A stretch of DNA of 64,000 nucleotides from Rhizobium sp. FY34 (GCF_005222845.1 NZ_STFZ01000014.1:337517-401516); one strand, 5' to 3'. Shown: positions 9,531 to 18,507, counted from the stretch's first letter. The notes: generated by a model from the sequence alone, not told the origin. Translations and numbers: made by a program.

Positions 9531-9884
9531 CAGACATCGACGGTCGAGAAGACAATCAAAGACATCCGCCGCGCGACGCGCAAGCATCATTCGGCCGAGG
9601 ACAAAATCCGGGCCGTCCTGGAAGGCCTGCGTGGCGAAGACAGCATCGCCGCGATCTGCCGCCGTGAGGGGATCGCCGAAAGCCTGAATTATAGCTGGTC
9701 GAAGGAATTCCTCGAAGCTAGCAAGAAGCGGCTCGCAGGGGACACCACCCGTGCGGCGACCAGTGACGAAGTGAAGGCGCTGCGTAAGGAGAGCCGCGAC
9801 CTGAAGGAGGCGCTGGCCGACCTCACCCTGGAGAACCGCCTGCTCAAAAAAAGCATGATCGGGCATGGGGGCAACGACGAATGA
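9531..9884 (+). pseudogene. IS3-family transposase orfA remnant
   Basis: From about 9531 the frame reads QTSTVEKTIKDIRRATRK and continues through the helix-turn-helix and leucine-zipper parts typical of IS3-family OrfA (AEDKIRAVLEGLRGEDS, REGIAESLNYSWSKEFLE, LTLENRLLKKSM), ending at TGA 9882-9884. The codon where the family's start is expected is CCG, so the 5' end appears damaged. A run of seven A followed by G (9846-9853) sits just before the stop, as in the -1 frameshift sites that join OrfA to OrfB in this family. The next frame is indeed -1. Confidence 0.8.
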
Positions 9885-10255
9885 GATATCCCGCCATCGA
9901 GAAACTGGAAATCATTCGGCTCGTCGAACAGTCGCACCTGCCGGCCAGGCAAACCCTCGACAAGCTCGGCATTCCAAGGCCGACATGCTACCGGTGGTAT
10001 GATCGTTTCCTGACCCATGGCGTCGAGGGACTGGAAGACCGGACGTCCGCGCCGAAACGGGTGTGGAATCGCATTCCCGATGACATCAGGGATCGCATAA
10101 TTACCATGGTGCTGGATCATGCCGACCTGTCACCCCGCGAGCTGGCGGTGACGTTCAATGACACGGAAAGCTAATTTGTATCAGAAGCTTCAGTCTATCG
10201 CCTGCTGAAGGCCCACGACCTGATCACCTCGCCAACCTTTATCGTCATCAAGGCA
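9881..10255 (+). pseudogene. IS3-family transposase orfB remnant, nonsense-interrupted and 3'-truncated
   Basis: ATG 9881 overlaps the orfA stop. The product begins MRYPAIEKLEIIRLVEQS and PRPTCYRWYDRFLTHGVEG, the start of IS3 OrfB integrases. An in-frame TAA at 10172-10174 interrupts it after DTES, yet homology continues in the same frame (FVSEASVYRLLKAHDLITS, FIVIKA) to about 10255. The whole catalytic DDE core is then absent. The junction leads directly into a tyrosine-recombinase fragment on the other strand. It cannot transpose on its own. Confidence 0.82.
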
Positions 10256-10440
10256 AAAGCGACCATCGGGATGGCCTTGTCCGTCATATCGCGCAGGTTG
10301 TTGGTTCGGTACGTGCCAATCAGCTTCGACAGGACATCGCCTGTCACAGTCTTGAGGCTCCTGCGTCGCTTGGGGCACGGCGGCGTTGCGCGCGCCAAGA
10401 GCGGGATCGATGATCTGCTTCTTCCTTCGTCCGTTCTTTG
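10256..10440 (-). pseudogene. Tyrosine recombinase/phage-integrase fragment
   Basis: Read on the minus strand, 10440 to 10256 encodes RRRSLKTVTGDVLSKLIG and then TNNLRDMTDKAIPMVAFA. This resembles the start of the catalytic domain of integrases, where a D-RDRA-L--AFA pattern precedes the first catalytic Arg. The sequence stops at the IS3 remnant before any catalytic residue, and no upstream core-binding domain is seen. It is a short relic, and assignment rests on one stretch of about 40 residues. Confidence 0.5.
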
Positions 10441-10486
10441 TCAGGCCGAATTCTAGTCAAGTCTGGAGGAAATTCTCAGTGGCAAG

Positions 10487-11665
10487 TCACTGATGATGGG
10501 CAGCCTTGATTGATATCGCAATGATCCCAAATGCGGCACCGAGTCCACTTACCCCAAGCCAACCGGCTTGGCTCCAGGCCGCTGTTGCGAGAGCCGAACC
10601 AGCCGCACCGCCCAGAAACATTCCTGTCATGAAAATTGTATTGATACGGCTGCGTGCGTTCGGATCCAGCGCGTAGATTATGTGTTGGTTGGAAATCAAC
10701 GCACCCTGTATCCCGAAGTCGAGCACGATGACGCCAATGATTAAGGCGGAAAGCGATGGCCAGAACCCAAATAGAACCCATGCAGCAAACGTCAGCATTC
10801 CGCCAAGCCAGACCACGAAATGCGGTCCCCGACGGTCGGCGATCCGGCCTGCCAGCGGTGCTGCAAAAATTCCGACGGCACCGACCACGCCGAACAAACC
10901 TGCGACGTCTGCACCGAGATTGAATTGCGGTCCTTGGAGGTAAAGAGCGAGTATGGTCCAGAACACCGTAAAGGACGCGAACAGAAACGCCTGGATGAAC
11001 GTTGCCGCCCTCAGGGTGCGCTCGCGCTTCCAAAGCCCGGCGAGCGAAGCGATTGCCTTGTGATAGGGCAGTGAAGCTGCAGGCTTATGATGAGGAAGGG
11101 TCCACCACATGAGTGCCATTGCCAAGAGCGCCAGGGGAACTCCGATCCAGAACATCTCACGCCAACCCGCATGCTCGCCGACGAAGCCAGACAGTGTCCT
11201 GCTGAACAGGATACCGGACAGGACCCCTGCCATCACAGTGCCGATGGTCGCGCCGCGCCTTTCGGGCAGCGCAAGAGAGGCGGCGAAGGGAACAATCTGT
11301 TGCGCGACCGTGCTACTGGCACCGACGATCAGGGACGCCGCGATAAGAAGCGCTGGCGTCGGCGCTATCGCAGCAAGAGCGAGCGCGCCTGCGAGTATGA
11401 AGAATTGGCCGATGATCAGCCAGCGGCGATTGACGAGATCCCCGAGCGGAAGCAGAAGAAACAATCCTGCTGCATAACCGAGTTGGGTTGCTGTTGGGAC
11501 CATGCCGACGAGATGCTGGCCCGGAAAGTCGGCTTCGATAATGCCGAGCATTGGCTGGTTGTAGTAGATATTTGCGACAGCGATGCCGGCAGCGGTAGCC
11601 ATGGCTACAAGTTCCATCTGGCTCAGGGGCTTCACTTTCGAAAGGTCTTCAGTGATTGTGGTCAT
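10487..11665 (-). CDS. Major facilitator superfamily transporter, drug/sugar-efflux type
   Basis: This 392-residue inner-membrane protein has about 12 hydrophobic segments. Loop motif A appears as LGDLVNRRWLI in the N-half and GRIADRRG in the C-half. NIYYNQPMLGII near residue 35 is characteristic of the MFS subgroup that includes E. coli YnfM/YgaY-like exporters. The frame is open to 11728, but ATG 11665 has GGAGGA 8 bases upstream and is preferred. It lies 26 bases downstream of dps on the same strand, so they may be cotranscribed. The substrate is unknown. Confidence 0.85.
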   Translation of the reverse strand: MTTITEDLSKVKPLSQMELVAMATAAGIAVANIYYNQPMLGIIEADFPGQHLVGMVPTATQLGYAAGLFLLLPLGDLVNRRWLIIGQFFILAGALALAAIAPTPALLIAASLIVGASSTVAQQIVPFAASLALPERRGATIGTVMAGVLSGILFSRTLSGFVGEHAGWREMFWIGVPLALLAMALMWWTLPHHKPAASLPYHKAIASLAGLWKRERTLRAATFIQAFLFASFTVFWTILALYLQGPQFNLGADVAGLFGVVGAVGIFAAPLAGRIADRRGPHFVVWLGGMLTFAAWVLFGFWPSLSALIIGVIVLDFGIQGALISNQHIIYALDPNARSRINTIFMTGMFLGGAAGSALATAAWSQAGWLGVSGLGAAFGIIAISIKAAHHQ

Positions 11666-11691
11666 GGTGGTGTCCTCCAATACTGGCGCGC

Positions 11692-12210
11692 TTATTCCGC
11701 GCCGCGCGTTGTCTCGAACAGGAACCATGAGCGTCGTTCCGTTTCATCGATCCAAACTTCCAGCAGGCTGGTCGTTGCTACATCATTGTATTCTGAGCAC
11801 AATTCGTGGGTCTGGCGCATGAACGAGGTAAGGCGCTGGTTGTCGTCCTTCAGTTCGGCCAGCATGTCGCCCGGAGTGACGAAGTCCGAATTGTTGTCGA
11901 GAATGCGCTGAAGCTGACTGATTTGTGCGATTGAATGGAGCGTTTTGCCACCGATTTTCCGGGCGCGCTCGGCGATTGCATCCGTCATCGCGAAGATCTG
12001 GCTGGCTTGCTCGTCGAGCATGAGGTGGTAGTCGCGGAAGTGCCGTCCACTCATATGCCAGTGAAAATTCTTCGTCTTGATGTAGAGCGCAAATGCGTCG
12101 GCGAGCAGTTTCGTCAAGGCGCTGGATATCTCGAGAACCGCTTGCGAACTGAAATCCGAGGGAGTGGCTAGCGGTGCATTGCGGCGTGCTTCGATCGCTG
12201 TCCGGTCCAT
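11692..12210 (-). CDS. dps: Dps-family DNA-binding ferritin-like protein
   Basis: This 172-residue ferritin-like protein stores iron and protects DNA in starved or oxidatively stressed cells. The ferroxidase signature NFHWHMSGRHFRDYHLMLDEQ (about residues 48-68) supplies His50, His62 and Asp66 at the inter-subunit site. The basic N-terminus (EARRNAPLATPS) could contact DNA. The frame is open to 12315, but ATG 12210 with AGGAG 9 bases before it starts a normal Dps. The 880-base gap upstream probably contains its promoter, but no OxyR site could be identified by eye. Confidence 0.9.
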   Translation of the reverse strand: MDRTAIEARRNAPLATPSDFSSQAVLEISSALTKLLADAFALYIKTKNFHWHMSGRHFRDYHLMLDEQASQIFAMTDAIAERARKIGGKTLHSIAQISQLQRILDNNSDFVTPGDMLAELKDDNQRLTSFMRQTHELCSEYNDVATTSLLEVWIDETERRSWFLFETTRGAE

Positions 12211-13090
12211 GGTTATTCTCCTGAGTTGGAACGTTGATGTCTTGGCCGCTGGCTCTTGATGAAATTCAAATCGGGTTCTGTCCGGCGGATGACGAAATGT
12301 ATAACGGCCCAGCAATGCGCGACATCCAACGCTGGTTTAACTGAGACTATACTTAGATTTAGGGAGCCGACGCGGCGCGGCAGGAAAAGCTCGTATGACG
12401 GGCGAGTTCTGTATAGACGGGCAAGGGGGCTCTTTGATGCCGCGTCGCCTTGCTCGAAACTTTGCGCGATAATGGTCAGCTTCTGCACAGTTGTCTATTT
12501 GCCTGCGGCGGACATCAGAGCGGGTTTCGACCTGATTGAATCGTTCTGCAGCAGGGAATTTTTGTGAGGATCAAGGCCTTCGTCGAAGGCCATACCCGCG
12601 GTGTACGGTCGAGACGAAGGCCGCCGATCATCGCGAAAATTCATGCCGCCCGAAGGGTTGGCCCAAACCGGCGCTCTCCATCGTCGAAGGGCTTACCATG
12701 TATGCTATGGCTACACCGTGCGCCCTTCTCCTTGGATAGCATCCGGTTTGGGCCAACAGAACTGATCCAATCAGATCGAAACACGCTCTAGCCGTCGGCA
12801 ACTCAAAGCGTATCAAGTCGCTGGCATGTGTCGGCTGGCTGGATCTTGTCGAGGCTATCAACATCCACCTGCTCCCCTCGACGTCAAACATCTCCAGATT
12901 TCGAGCAAGCAGGGCATGCCGATGCCATCGTTGTATTATTTGCCGCAATAGTCTGGCTTTGACCTAAACCTAAGTATTGGTCGGATGAAACGATCCTATA
13001 ATTCCCCATCTCTTCACATGTTTTAATATCGTTGCGCAGAGCCATAGCTGGACATTTTAAAAAACCAAAAGCCTGATCACTCATCAAGGG
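12211..13090. other. Gene-free region between dps and the cytochrome gene
   Basis: No convincing protein gene is seen in these 880 bases. The short frames have no family resemblance. The region holds an inverted-repeat unit (12517-12789, listed separately), a 17-base palindrome GGCCTTCGTCGAAGGCC at 12575-12591, and, near the cytochrome gene, a TATAAT at 12997-13002 with a CCTAAACCTAA repeat and the partly palindromic ACCTAAGTATTGGT at 12967-12980. The divergent promoters of dps and the oxidoreductase operon must lie here. Confidence 0.6.
12517..12789. repeat. Intergenic element bounded by about 33-bp imperfect inverted repeats
   Basis: The left end (12517-12549, AGAGCGGGTTTCGACCTGAT...) and the reverse complement of the right end (12757-12789, AGAGCGTGTTTCGATCTGAT...) differ by three substitutions and one indel over 33 bases. 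A second perfect 14-bp inverted pair lies inside (TTGGCCCAAACCGG at 12658-12671, CCGGTTTGGGCCAA at 12743-12756). There is no coding frame inside. The form suggests a small non-autonomous or mosaic intergenic repeat as seen in rhizobia. Family membership was not verified. Confidence 0.6.
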
Positions 13091-14461
13091 ATGACGGTTG
13101 TGACAAATTCAAATGTGCTTGCTGCAGTGGGAAGCTCGATGATGAGGCGGATCCAATCCAAAGCATTGCTGGCAAGCTTCAGCCTCGCCGCAGTCGCCGG
13201 CAGTGTCATTGCCGCCGCTATCATCTATGCGCCAGAGATCAAACCGGTGGAGCGCCCGTTACCGACGAGCTTCGATCCGGGAGAGGTTGCGAAGGGTGCG
13301 CAACTGGCGAGCATTGGCGACTGCATCGTGTGCCATACCGCGGATGGAGGCAGGCCCTTTGCCGGGGCAAGGGCTCTGCCGACGCCCTTCGGCACTCTCT
13401 ACTCCGACAACATCACCCCGGATGAAAAGACAGGTATCGGCAACTGGTCGTTTGCTGCTTTCAGACGCGCGATGGTTAACGGCGTGGCGAGAGACGGAAG
13501 CCATCTTTATCCGGCTCTGCCGTATGAACATTTCACGCATGTCGATGACGCCGACCTTCGGGCCATCTATGCGTTCCTGATGACGCGCCAGCCGGTGGAA
13601 CAGGTCCAGCCGAAGAATGACCTTCTACCGGGCCTCGGATTTCGCCCGCTGCTTGCGGGCTGGAAGCTTCTGTTTCTGCACGAAGGTCCTTCGACGCGGG
13701 ATCCCGCCCGGAGTGCCGAATGGAATCGCGGAAAGTATCTCGTGGAGGGTCTCGGCCATTGTGGGGGCTGTCACACCCCACGCAATATCCTGGGTGGGGA
13801 AGAGCGCTCGTCGGATCTGTCGGGCGGTATCGCCGAAGGCTGGATCGCGCCTGCTCTCGACAAATCCAATCCTTCCGCCGATCGGTGGGACGAGGCCTCG
13901 CTGTTTGATTACCTGACGACCGGTATTGCCGGCGGTCACAGTGCCGCCGGCGGCCCGATGGGGCCGGTTGCGGAGGGATTGTCGACGGTTAACGATGCCG
14001 ATGTCCAAGCAATTGCTGTCTACATCGCCTCGCGCATGAAACCCGAGAGTGCGCTTCAGAAGGCTGCGTCCACGGTGGCAACCCTGCCACGGGATGTTGC
14101 GTCCCAGGATCCTGCGTCGTCGAAGTCGACCATTGCGCATCCCGCGACGGACACGCTTTTTGCGGGCGCCTGTGGCGGTTGCCACATGCCGGGCGCACCG
14201 ATGCAGGTTACCGGACGTCCGCCGTTGTCGGCCGTGTCCGATCTGCGCATGACGAACCCGCGCAATGCCATTCAGGCGGTCCTGCAGGGCGTTGCGCCGC
14301 CCTCCGGTCGCGGCCCGGCGATGCCCGGTTTTGCCGATATCCTGACCGACCAACAAATTGCCGACCTGCTCGGCTATGCAAGGGCGCACTTCACGGATGC
14401 AAGCCCATGGCCGGATCTGACCGCCGAGGTTTCCGCCATTCGAAAGGAAGACGCAAGATGA
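13091..14461 (+). CDS. Membrane-anchored tri-haem cytochrome c, electron-transfer subunit
   Basis: This 456-residue protein has three CxxCH haem-c sites: CIVCH (Cys78/81, His82), CGGCH (Cys224/227) and CGGCH (Cys361/364). A hydrophobic segment at about residues 25-46 is a signal or membrane anchor, so the haems lie in the periplasm. The layout matches cytochrome subunits of alcohol dehydrogenases and of IorAB-type aldehyde oxidoreductases. It overlaps iorA by ATGA, so it should take electrons from that enzyme to the respiratory chain. ATG 13091 is used. ATG 13139 or 13142, with GGGA upstream, would give a shorter leader and may be the true start. Confidence 0.9.
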   Translation: MTVVTNSNVLAAVGSSMMRRIQSKALLASFSLAAVAGSVIAAAIIYAPEIKPVERPLPTSFDPGEVAKGAQLASIGDCIVCHTADGGRPFAGARALPTPFGTLYSDNITPDEKTGIGNWSFAAFRRAMVNGVARDGSHLYPALPYEHFTHVDDADLRAIYAFLMTRQPVEQVQPKNDLLPGLGFRPLLAGWKLLFLHEGPSTRDPARSAEWNRGKYLVEGLGHCGGCHTPRNILGGEERSSDLSGGIAEGWIAPALDKSNPSADRWDEASLFDYLTTGIAGGHSAAGGPMGPVAEGLSTVNDADVQAIAVYIASRMKPESALQKAASTVATLPRDVASQDPASSKSTIAHPATDTLFAGACGGCHMPGAPMQVTGRPPLSAVSDLRMTNPRNAIQAVLQGVAPPSGRGPAMPGFADILTDQQIADLLGYARAHFTDASPWPDLTAEVSAIRKEDAR

Positions 14462-14946
14462 CTGTCTCGCTCATTGTCAACGGCCAGCGTCGTACTGTTT
14501 CGGCCACTCCCGATACACCACTTTTATATGTCCTGCGCGATGACCTTGAACTGAATGCCGCGAAATATGGCTGCGGCCTTGGCCAGTGCGGCGCCTGCAC
14601 CGTCCATCTTGATGGTAAGGCGGTCTTCTCGTGCCTTACTCCGATCGGGGCAACGCAGGAACGGCAAGTGACGACGTTGGAGGGACTGGGTACACAGGCA
14701 CAACCCGGCATCCTGCAGCAGGCCTTCATCGATGAACAGGCTGCACAATGCGGTTATTGTATTGCCGGCATGATCATGCGGGCTCAGAGCCTGCTGGACC
14801 GCAATCCAGCCCCCTCGGATGCCGAAATTCGTCGGCATATGCAACCAAATCTGTGCCGCTGCGGCACGCATCACCGGATCATCCGCGCCATCAAGCGGGC
14901 CAGCGCTGTCCTGGGCAGCCAAAACGGCAAGGGAGATGCATCATGA
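14458..14946 (+). CDS. iorA: [2Fe-2S] subunit of a xanthine dehydrogenase-family hydroxylase (IorA-like)
   Basis: This 162-residue iron-sulfur subunit has a plant-ferredoxin-type cluster ligated by Cys39, 44, 47 and 59 (CGLGQCGACTVH then FSC). A second cluster domain carries CGYCIAGM and LCRCGTHHRI. It passes electrons from the molybdenum subunit to the cytochrome. It has no signal peptide, so it is probably carried across the membrane with the Tat-tagged large subunit. The frame is open from 14179, but ATG 14458 overlaps the cytochrome stop and starts the normal N-terminus. It is closest in form to isoquinoline 1-oxidoreductase alpha and aldehyde dehydrogenase small subunits. Confidence 0.92.
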   Translation: MTVSLIVNGQRRTVSATPDTPLLYVLRDDLELNAAKYGCGLGQCGACTVHLDGKAVFSCLTPIGATQERQVTTLEGLGTQAQPGILQQAFIDEQAAQCGYCIAGMIMRAQSLLDRNPAPSDAEIRRHMQPNLCRCGTHHRIIRAIKRASAVLGSQNGKGDAS

Positions 14947-17201
14947 TGCCATCCAATGCTCTAACGACTACGCGTCGCAACTTTCTGGGTGGTGCGGGTC
15001 TGCTTGTCGCGTTTTCCCTCGCCGGCCTTTCATCTGCCAGGGCCGCGGCGACTGGTGAGGCGGAACCGGAGGGGGTTGGTGCATCCTCTGCCCTGCCGGA
15101 TGATCTGCAGCCCTTTCCCTATCTCGATGCCTGGATCAGGATCGACCCGGCCGGTCGGGCACAGGTCTTTACGGGCAAGGTCGAACTGGGGCAGGGCATC
15201 ATGACCGCGCTGCTTCAGGTGGCCGCCGAAGAACTCGACATGCCGCCACATCTCGTTTCGATCGTGACAGGCGATACAGCCCGTACGCCGGATGAAGGGC
15301 TGACGGCGGCAAGCCATTCGATGCAATATGGCGGCACCGCCCTTCGCCTTGCGGCGGCCAATGTACGCATGCTGCTGCAGCGGGCCGCAGCACCGATGCT
15401 GGACACGGACGAGGCGGGCCTCGAGACAACGGGAGAGGGCACGATCCGCGCCCCCGATGGTCGCAGCATCGGTTATGGTGCGGTGGCCGCGACGCTCTCG
15501 TTGCATGTTCAAGCCCAGGCTGACGTCCCTTTGCGCCAGCCAGCCACCTTTCGGACCATGGGCAAGAGCCTTCCGCGTCTCGATATCCCGGGCAAGGTGA
15601 CGGGCGCCGTGTCCTTTATCCAGGATATGCGCCTTCCCGGAATGCTGCATGCGCGGGTCATCCGGGCTCCGGCGGAAGGCATGACGCTGACCTTGCCCTC
15701 GCGTACCGAGATCGAGGCGATGCCGGGTCTCTATGCCTTTGTTCAGGATGGCGATTTCGCCGCCGTCGTCTGCGAACGGGAATGGGATGCGGTGCGCATC
15801 ATGCGGCAATTGCTGGCCGGGCAATCCAAGCGCAAAAATGGCGCCATTCCAACAGGGACAATTGCTGACATCCTCAAGGCGCTACCGGCGCAGGACTACC
15901 CCATAGAGAAAGTTGCGCATCCAACTGCGGCGGCAACCACGCGTCTTTCCGCTCGTTACGCACGTCCCTGGTATAGCCACGGTTCCATCGGACCATCCTG
16001 TGCGATTGCTGAGATGAAGGGTGGTGAACTGACGATCTGGAGCCATAGCCAGGGTATCTTCGATGTACGACGGGTGGCGGCGAACCTCCTTGATCTGTCG
16101 GAAGACAAGGTCCATGCCATCCATGTGCAGGGTGCCGGATGTTACGGCCAGAACGGTGCAGATGATGTGGCAGCGGATGCAGCGCTCATTGCCCACGCTT
16201 TGCCAGGCCGTCCGGTCCGCCTGCAATGGATGCGCGAGCAGGAATTCGGCTGGGAGCCGCTGGGTGCGGGTATGGTGACCGAAGTCGTCGCCGAACTTGA
16301 TGCAGACAACCGTATCGTCACCTGGAACTACGACGTCTGGAGCCCCCCGCACAACACGCGACCGACTTCCGCCAACGGAGTGCTGGCCGGTTGGGAGGTT
16401 ACGCATGCATTTCCACCGCCGGAAAACGTGCCGATCCCGATGCCGGCGGGCGATGGCAGCCGCAATTCCAATCCTCTCTATGCGCTGCCGAACATGGATG
16501 TGAACTTTCACTTCATACCAAAGGGGCCATTCAGATCTTCCGCCATGCGCTCGCTCGGTGCGCACCTGAATGTGTTTTCGATTGAAAGCATGTTCGACGA
16601 ACTGGCAAACGCAGCGGGCATCGATCCGCTGACGCTTCGGCTCGACCACATGAGCGAACCACGGGCGCGGGCCGTGATGATGGCCGGCGCTGAGGCTTTC
16701 GGTTGGCAGACACGGCGTCCCAAGGGGAAGTTTCATGGCTATGGCATGGGCTTTGCCCGTTACAAGAACCTTGGTGCTTATTGTTGCGTGTTCCTCGAAA
16801 TTTCGGTTGAGCCGAACACCGGTTTCATCACGGTTCAGCGTGCACGGGCTGCTGTCGATTGCGGCGAGGTCGTTAACCCGGATGGCGTCCGCAATCAGGT
16901 CGAAGGCGGCCTTATACAGTCGCTGAGTTGGTGTACCCGCGAGGCGATCACCCATGATGCAGAGCGCCGCACCAGTTTTGATTGGAGTAGTTATCCAATC
17001 TTGCGTTTTGCAGACGTGCCGGTTGAAATCGATGTCGATGTTTTGCCGCGGCTAGGAGAACCGTTCCTCGGCGTGGCGGAGGCTTCGCAGGGTCCGACGT
17101 CTGCGGCATTGGCGAATGCACTCGCAGATGCGACCGGCGTGCGATTCCGCGAGATGCCGTTATCGCCCGAAAAGCTGAGACGCGCTCTCATAGCACTCTG
17201 A
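14943..17201 (+). CDS. iorB: Tat-exported molybdopterin-binding large subunit (IorB-like)
   Basis: This 752-residue catalytic subunit of the xanthine dehydrogenase/aldehyde oxidase family has an N-terminal Tat signal (TTTRRNFLGGAGLLVAFSL, about residues 8-26). GKVELGQGIMTALLQVAAEEL and GTALRLAAANVR are cofactor-region landmarks. The C-terminal LGVAEASQGPTSAALANAL carries the Glu expected at the active site. Its start overlaps iorA (ATGA, or the next ATG 14946). With the cytochrome it forms a periplasmic hydroxylase for aldehydes or N-heterocycles. No XdhC/CoxI-type maturation gene is present in the window. The substrate is unproven. Confidence 0.92.
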   Translation: MMPSNALTTTRRNFLGGAGLLVAFSLAGLSSARAAATGEAEPEGVGASSALPDDLQPFPYLDAWIRIDPAGRAQVFTGKVELGQGIMTALLQVAAEELDMPPHLVSIVTGDTARTPDEGLTAASHSMQYGGTALRLAAANVRMLLQRAAAPMLDTDEAGLETTGEGTIRAPDGRSIGYGAVAATLSLHVQAQADVPLRQPATFRTMGKSLPRLDIPGKVTGAVSFIQDMRLPGMLHARVIRAPAEGMTLTLPSRTEIEAMPGLYAFVQDGDFAAVVCEREWDAVRIMRQLLAGQSKRKNGAIPTGTIADILKALPAQDYPIEKVAHPTAAATTRLSARYARPWYSHGSIGPSCAIAEMKGGELTIWSHSQGIFDVRRVAANLLDLSEDKVHAIHVQGAGCYGQNGADDVAADAALIAHALPGRPVRLQWMREQEFGWEPLGAGMVTEVVAELDADNRIVTWNYDVWSPPHNTRPTSANGVLAGWEVTHAFPPPENVPIPMPAGDGSRNSNPLYALPNMDVNFHFIPKGPFRSSAMRSLGAHLNVFSIESMFDELANAAGIDPLTLRLDHMSEPRARAVMMAGAEAFGWQTRRPKGKFHGYGMGFARYKNLGAYCCVFLEISVEPNTGFITVQRARAAVDCGEVVNPDGVRNQVEGGLIQSLSWCTREAITHDAERRTSFDWSSYPILRFADVPVEIDVDVLPRLGEPFLGVAEASQGPTSAALANALADATGVRFREMPLSPEKLRRALIAL

Positions 17202-17770
17202 GAGCCAACCTTTCGTCGTGAGGTTTGCCTGTCCCTTCCTCTCCTAGACGAAGGTCCTCAGCAGTTTCTTATCAGGGGCGGCGCATGATCAACCTTCACC
17301 CCAGGATAGCAAGACTTGCTCAAAAATGATGCGTTTGGTGCTGGCAGATGAGGTCACACTTCGTTCGTTTTGTATGATCCTAGATTGCCTAGATAACCGA
17401 TGCGCGTAAAACACGCGACCGAGGAAACAGACAGCCCGTTCTGCTTATATGGCGATTGGGCAGGTTGCTCTATCGTCCGCGGCAGCCGGTGCTGGAATCG
17501 CAGTTGCAAATAGCGGCGTCGTATAAGTACGGCGATTGCACCTTCTATGTCGGTAAAGGTATCAACATAGGAACTGTCGACACCAGCACCATTGTCGCTA
17601 CCCCGCATACAATACGATATGCTCGACCCTCCGGTTTGCGGGAGCGAATGATCCTCGATACTGTCTACATTGTCTTCCACGATCCGGATTTTCCGACAAC
17701 CAGGCGCGTTTTCCGCTGCTTCAGTTCTCGGCTGATAGTCAGCGGATGTGTCCTCGCTTCAACCGGACCG
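17202..17770. other. Gene-free stretch downstream of the oxidoreductase operon
   Basis: No supported gene lies in these 569 bases. A plus-strand frame that runs through it and into the following regulator is antisense to that regulator and has no family resemblance. A short direct repeat (CCTAGAT at about 17379 and again about 10 bases on) and a small CGCGT/ACGCG inverted pair at 17403-17417 are the only patterns seen. Base composition looks more AT-rich than in the flanking operons. Confidence 0.5.
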
Positions 17771-18322
17771 TCAGGCCGTTCGTGTGTTCCGCCGCCATGC
17801 CGCTGGTGTCTGGCCGGTGATGCGGCGGAAAACCCGGCAAAGATGTGGCTGGTCGGCAAAGCCGCAATCAAGGGCGATTTCGCAAAGCGGTTTATCGGTC
17901 GTTGTCATCTGGTGTTGAGCTTGGTCGACGCGCTTTCTACAGACATAGTCGTGTGGCGACGTGCCGAAGCTCATTCTGAAGGCGGCGGAGAAATAGCTGG
18001 TGCTGAGGCGGGTCATTGCGGCAAGTTCGTCGATGCCAATCCGACCGGCGTAGTTCTTCTCAATGTGGCGTCTCACCCGTTCTGATTGCCACGGTGCCAG
18101 ACCGCGTATCGACTGTTCGGCGTGTTGATCAAACAGTTCAAGTCGTCCGGCGAGCGCGGATGCTCGCCTCACGAATTCCAGAGCGCTTTCCTCATCGCTC
18201 TCTACGACGGAAATGGCATGGACGAGAAGGCTGGTCAGTTGATGGTGCTGAATTTTGACAGAGCTGCCGCCGGACTGTGGTTGGTGCTTGCTGTCTTCGA
18301 TCTGAAACTGAAGCGCGGACAT
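17771..18322 (-). CDS. Short AraC-family transcriptional regulator
   Basis: This 183-residue protein consists of a C-terminal AraC DNA-binding domain (IGIDELAAMTRLSTSYFSAAFRMSFGTSP and ALDCGFADQPHLCRVFRRITGQTP) preceded by only about 85 residues that look like a helical linker. It lacks the usual cupin sensor, so it may respond to no small ligand or work with a partner. ATG 18322 follows a G-rich stretch (GGGGGGTC). It is divergent from the FixJ-like response regulator, with 185 bases between them, and may share control of the nearby iorAB operon. Confidence 0.8.
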   Translation of the reverse strand: MSALQFQIEDSKHQPQSGGSSVKIQHHQLTSLLVHAISVVESDEESALEFVRRASALAGRLELFDQHAEQSIRGLAPWQSERVRRHIEKNYAGRIGIDELAAMTRLSTSYFSAAFRMSFGTSPHDYVCRKRVDQAQHQMTTTDKPLCEIALDCGFADQPHLCRVFRRITGQTPAAWRRNTRTA

Positions 18323-18507
18323 GACGACCCCCCTTGGACCCTTGCTTATAGGGGAAATCTTCTGGCAAATTACGGCTCAGCGATATTGTACGGGAATTGA
18401 TAGACGTCAGACTGCAGTGCTAGCCTCGCATACCCACGTATAGTTGCCGCAGGGCATGGGTCGGCTTTAAAACAGATCGAACATTCATAAGCGCTGGAAT
18501 TCGAAGG

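Noticed and set aside
12536-12791. Short plus-strand frames within the inverted-repeat element
   Set aside because: They start and end within the repeat unit and look like translation of non-coding repeat DNA.
12959-13002. Sigma-70 promoter TTGACC...TATAAT for the cytochrome operon
   Set aside because: The two boxes are 32 bases apart, too far for a standard promoter. Only the TATAAT is mentioned.
15882-16955. 357-codon minus-strand open frame
   Set aside because: It is antisense to the molybdenum-subunit gene, which is strongly supported.
17456-18085. 209-codon plus-strand open frame
   Set aside because: Its second half is antisense to the short AraC regulator, and the first half shows no family resemblance or start signal.
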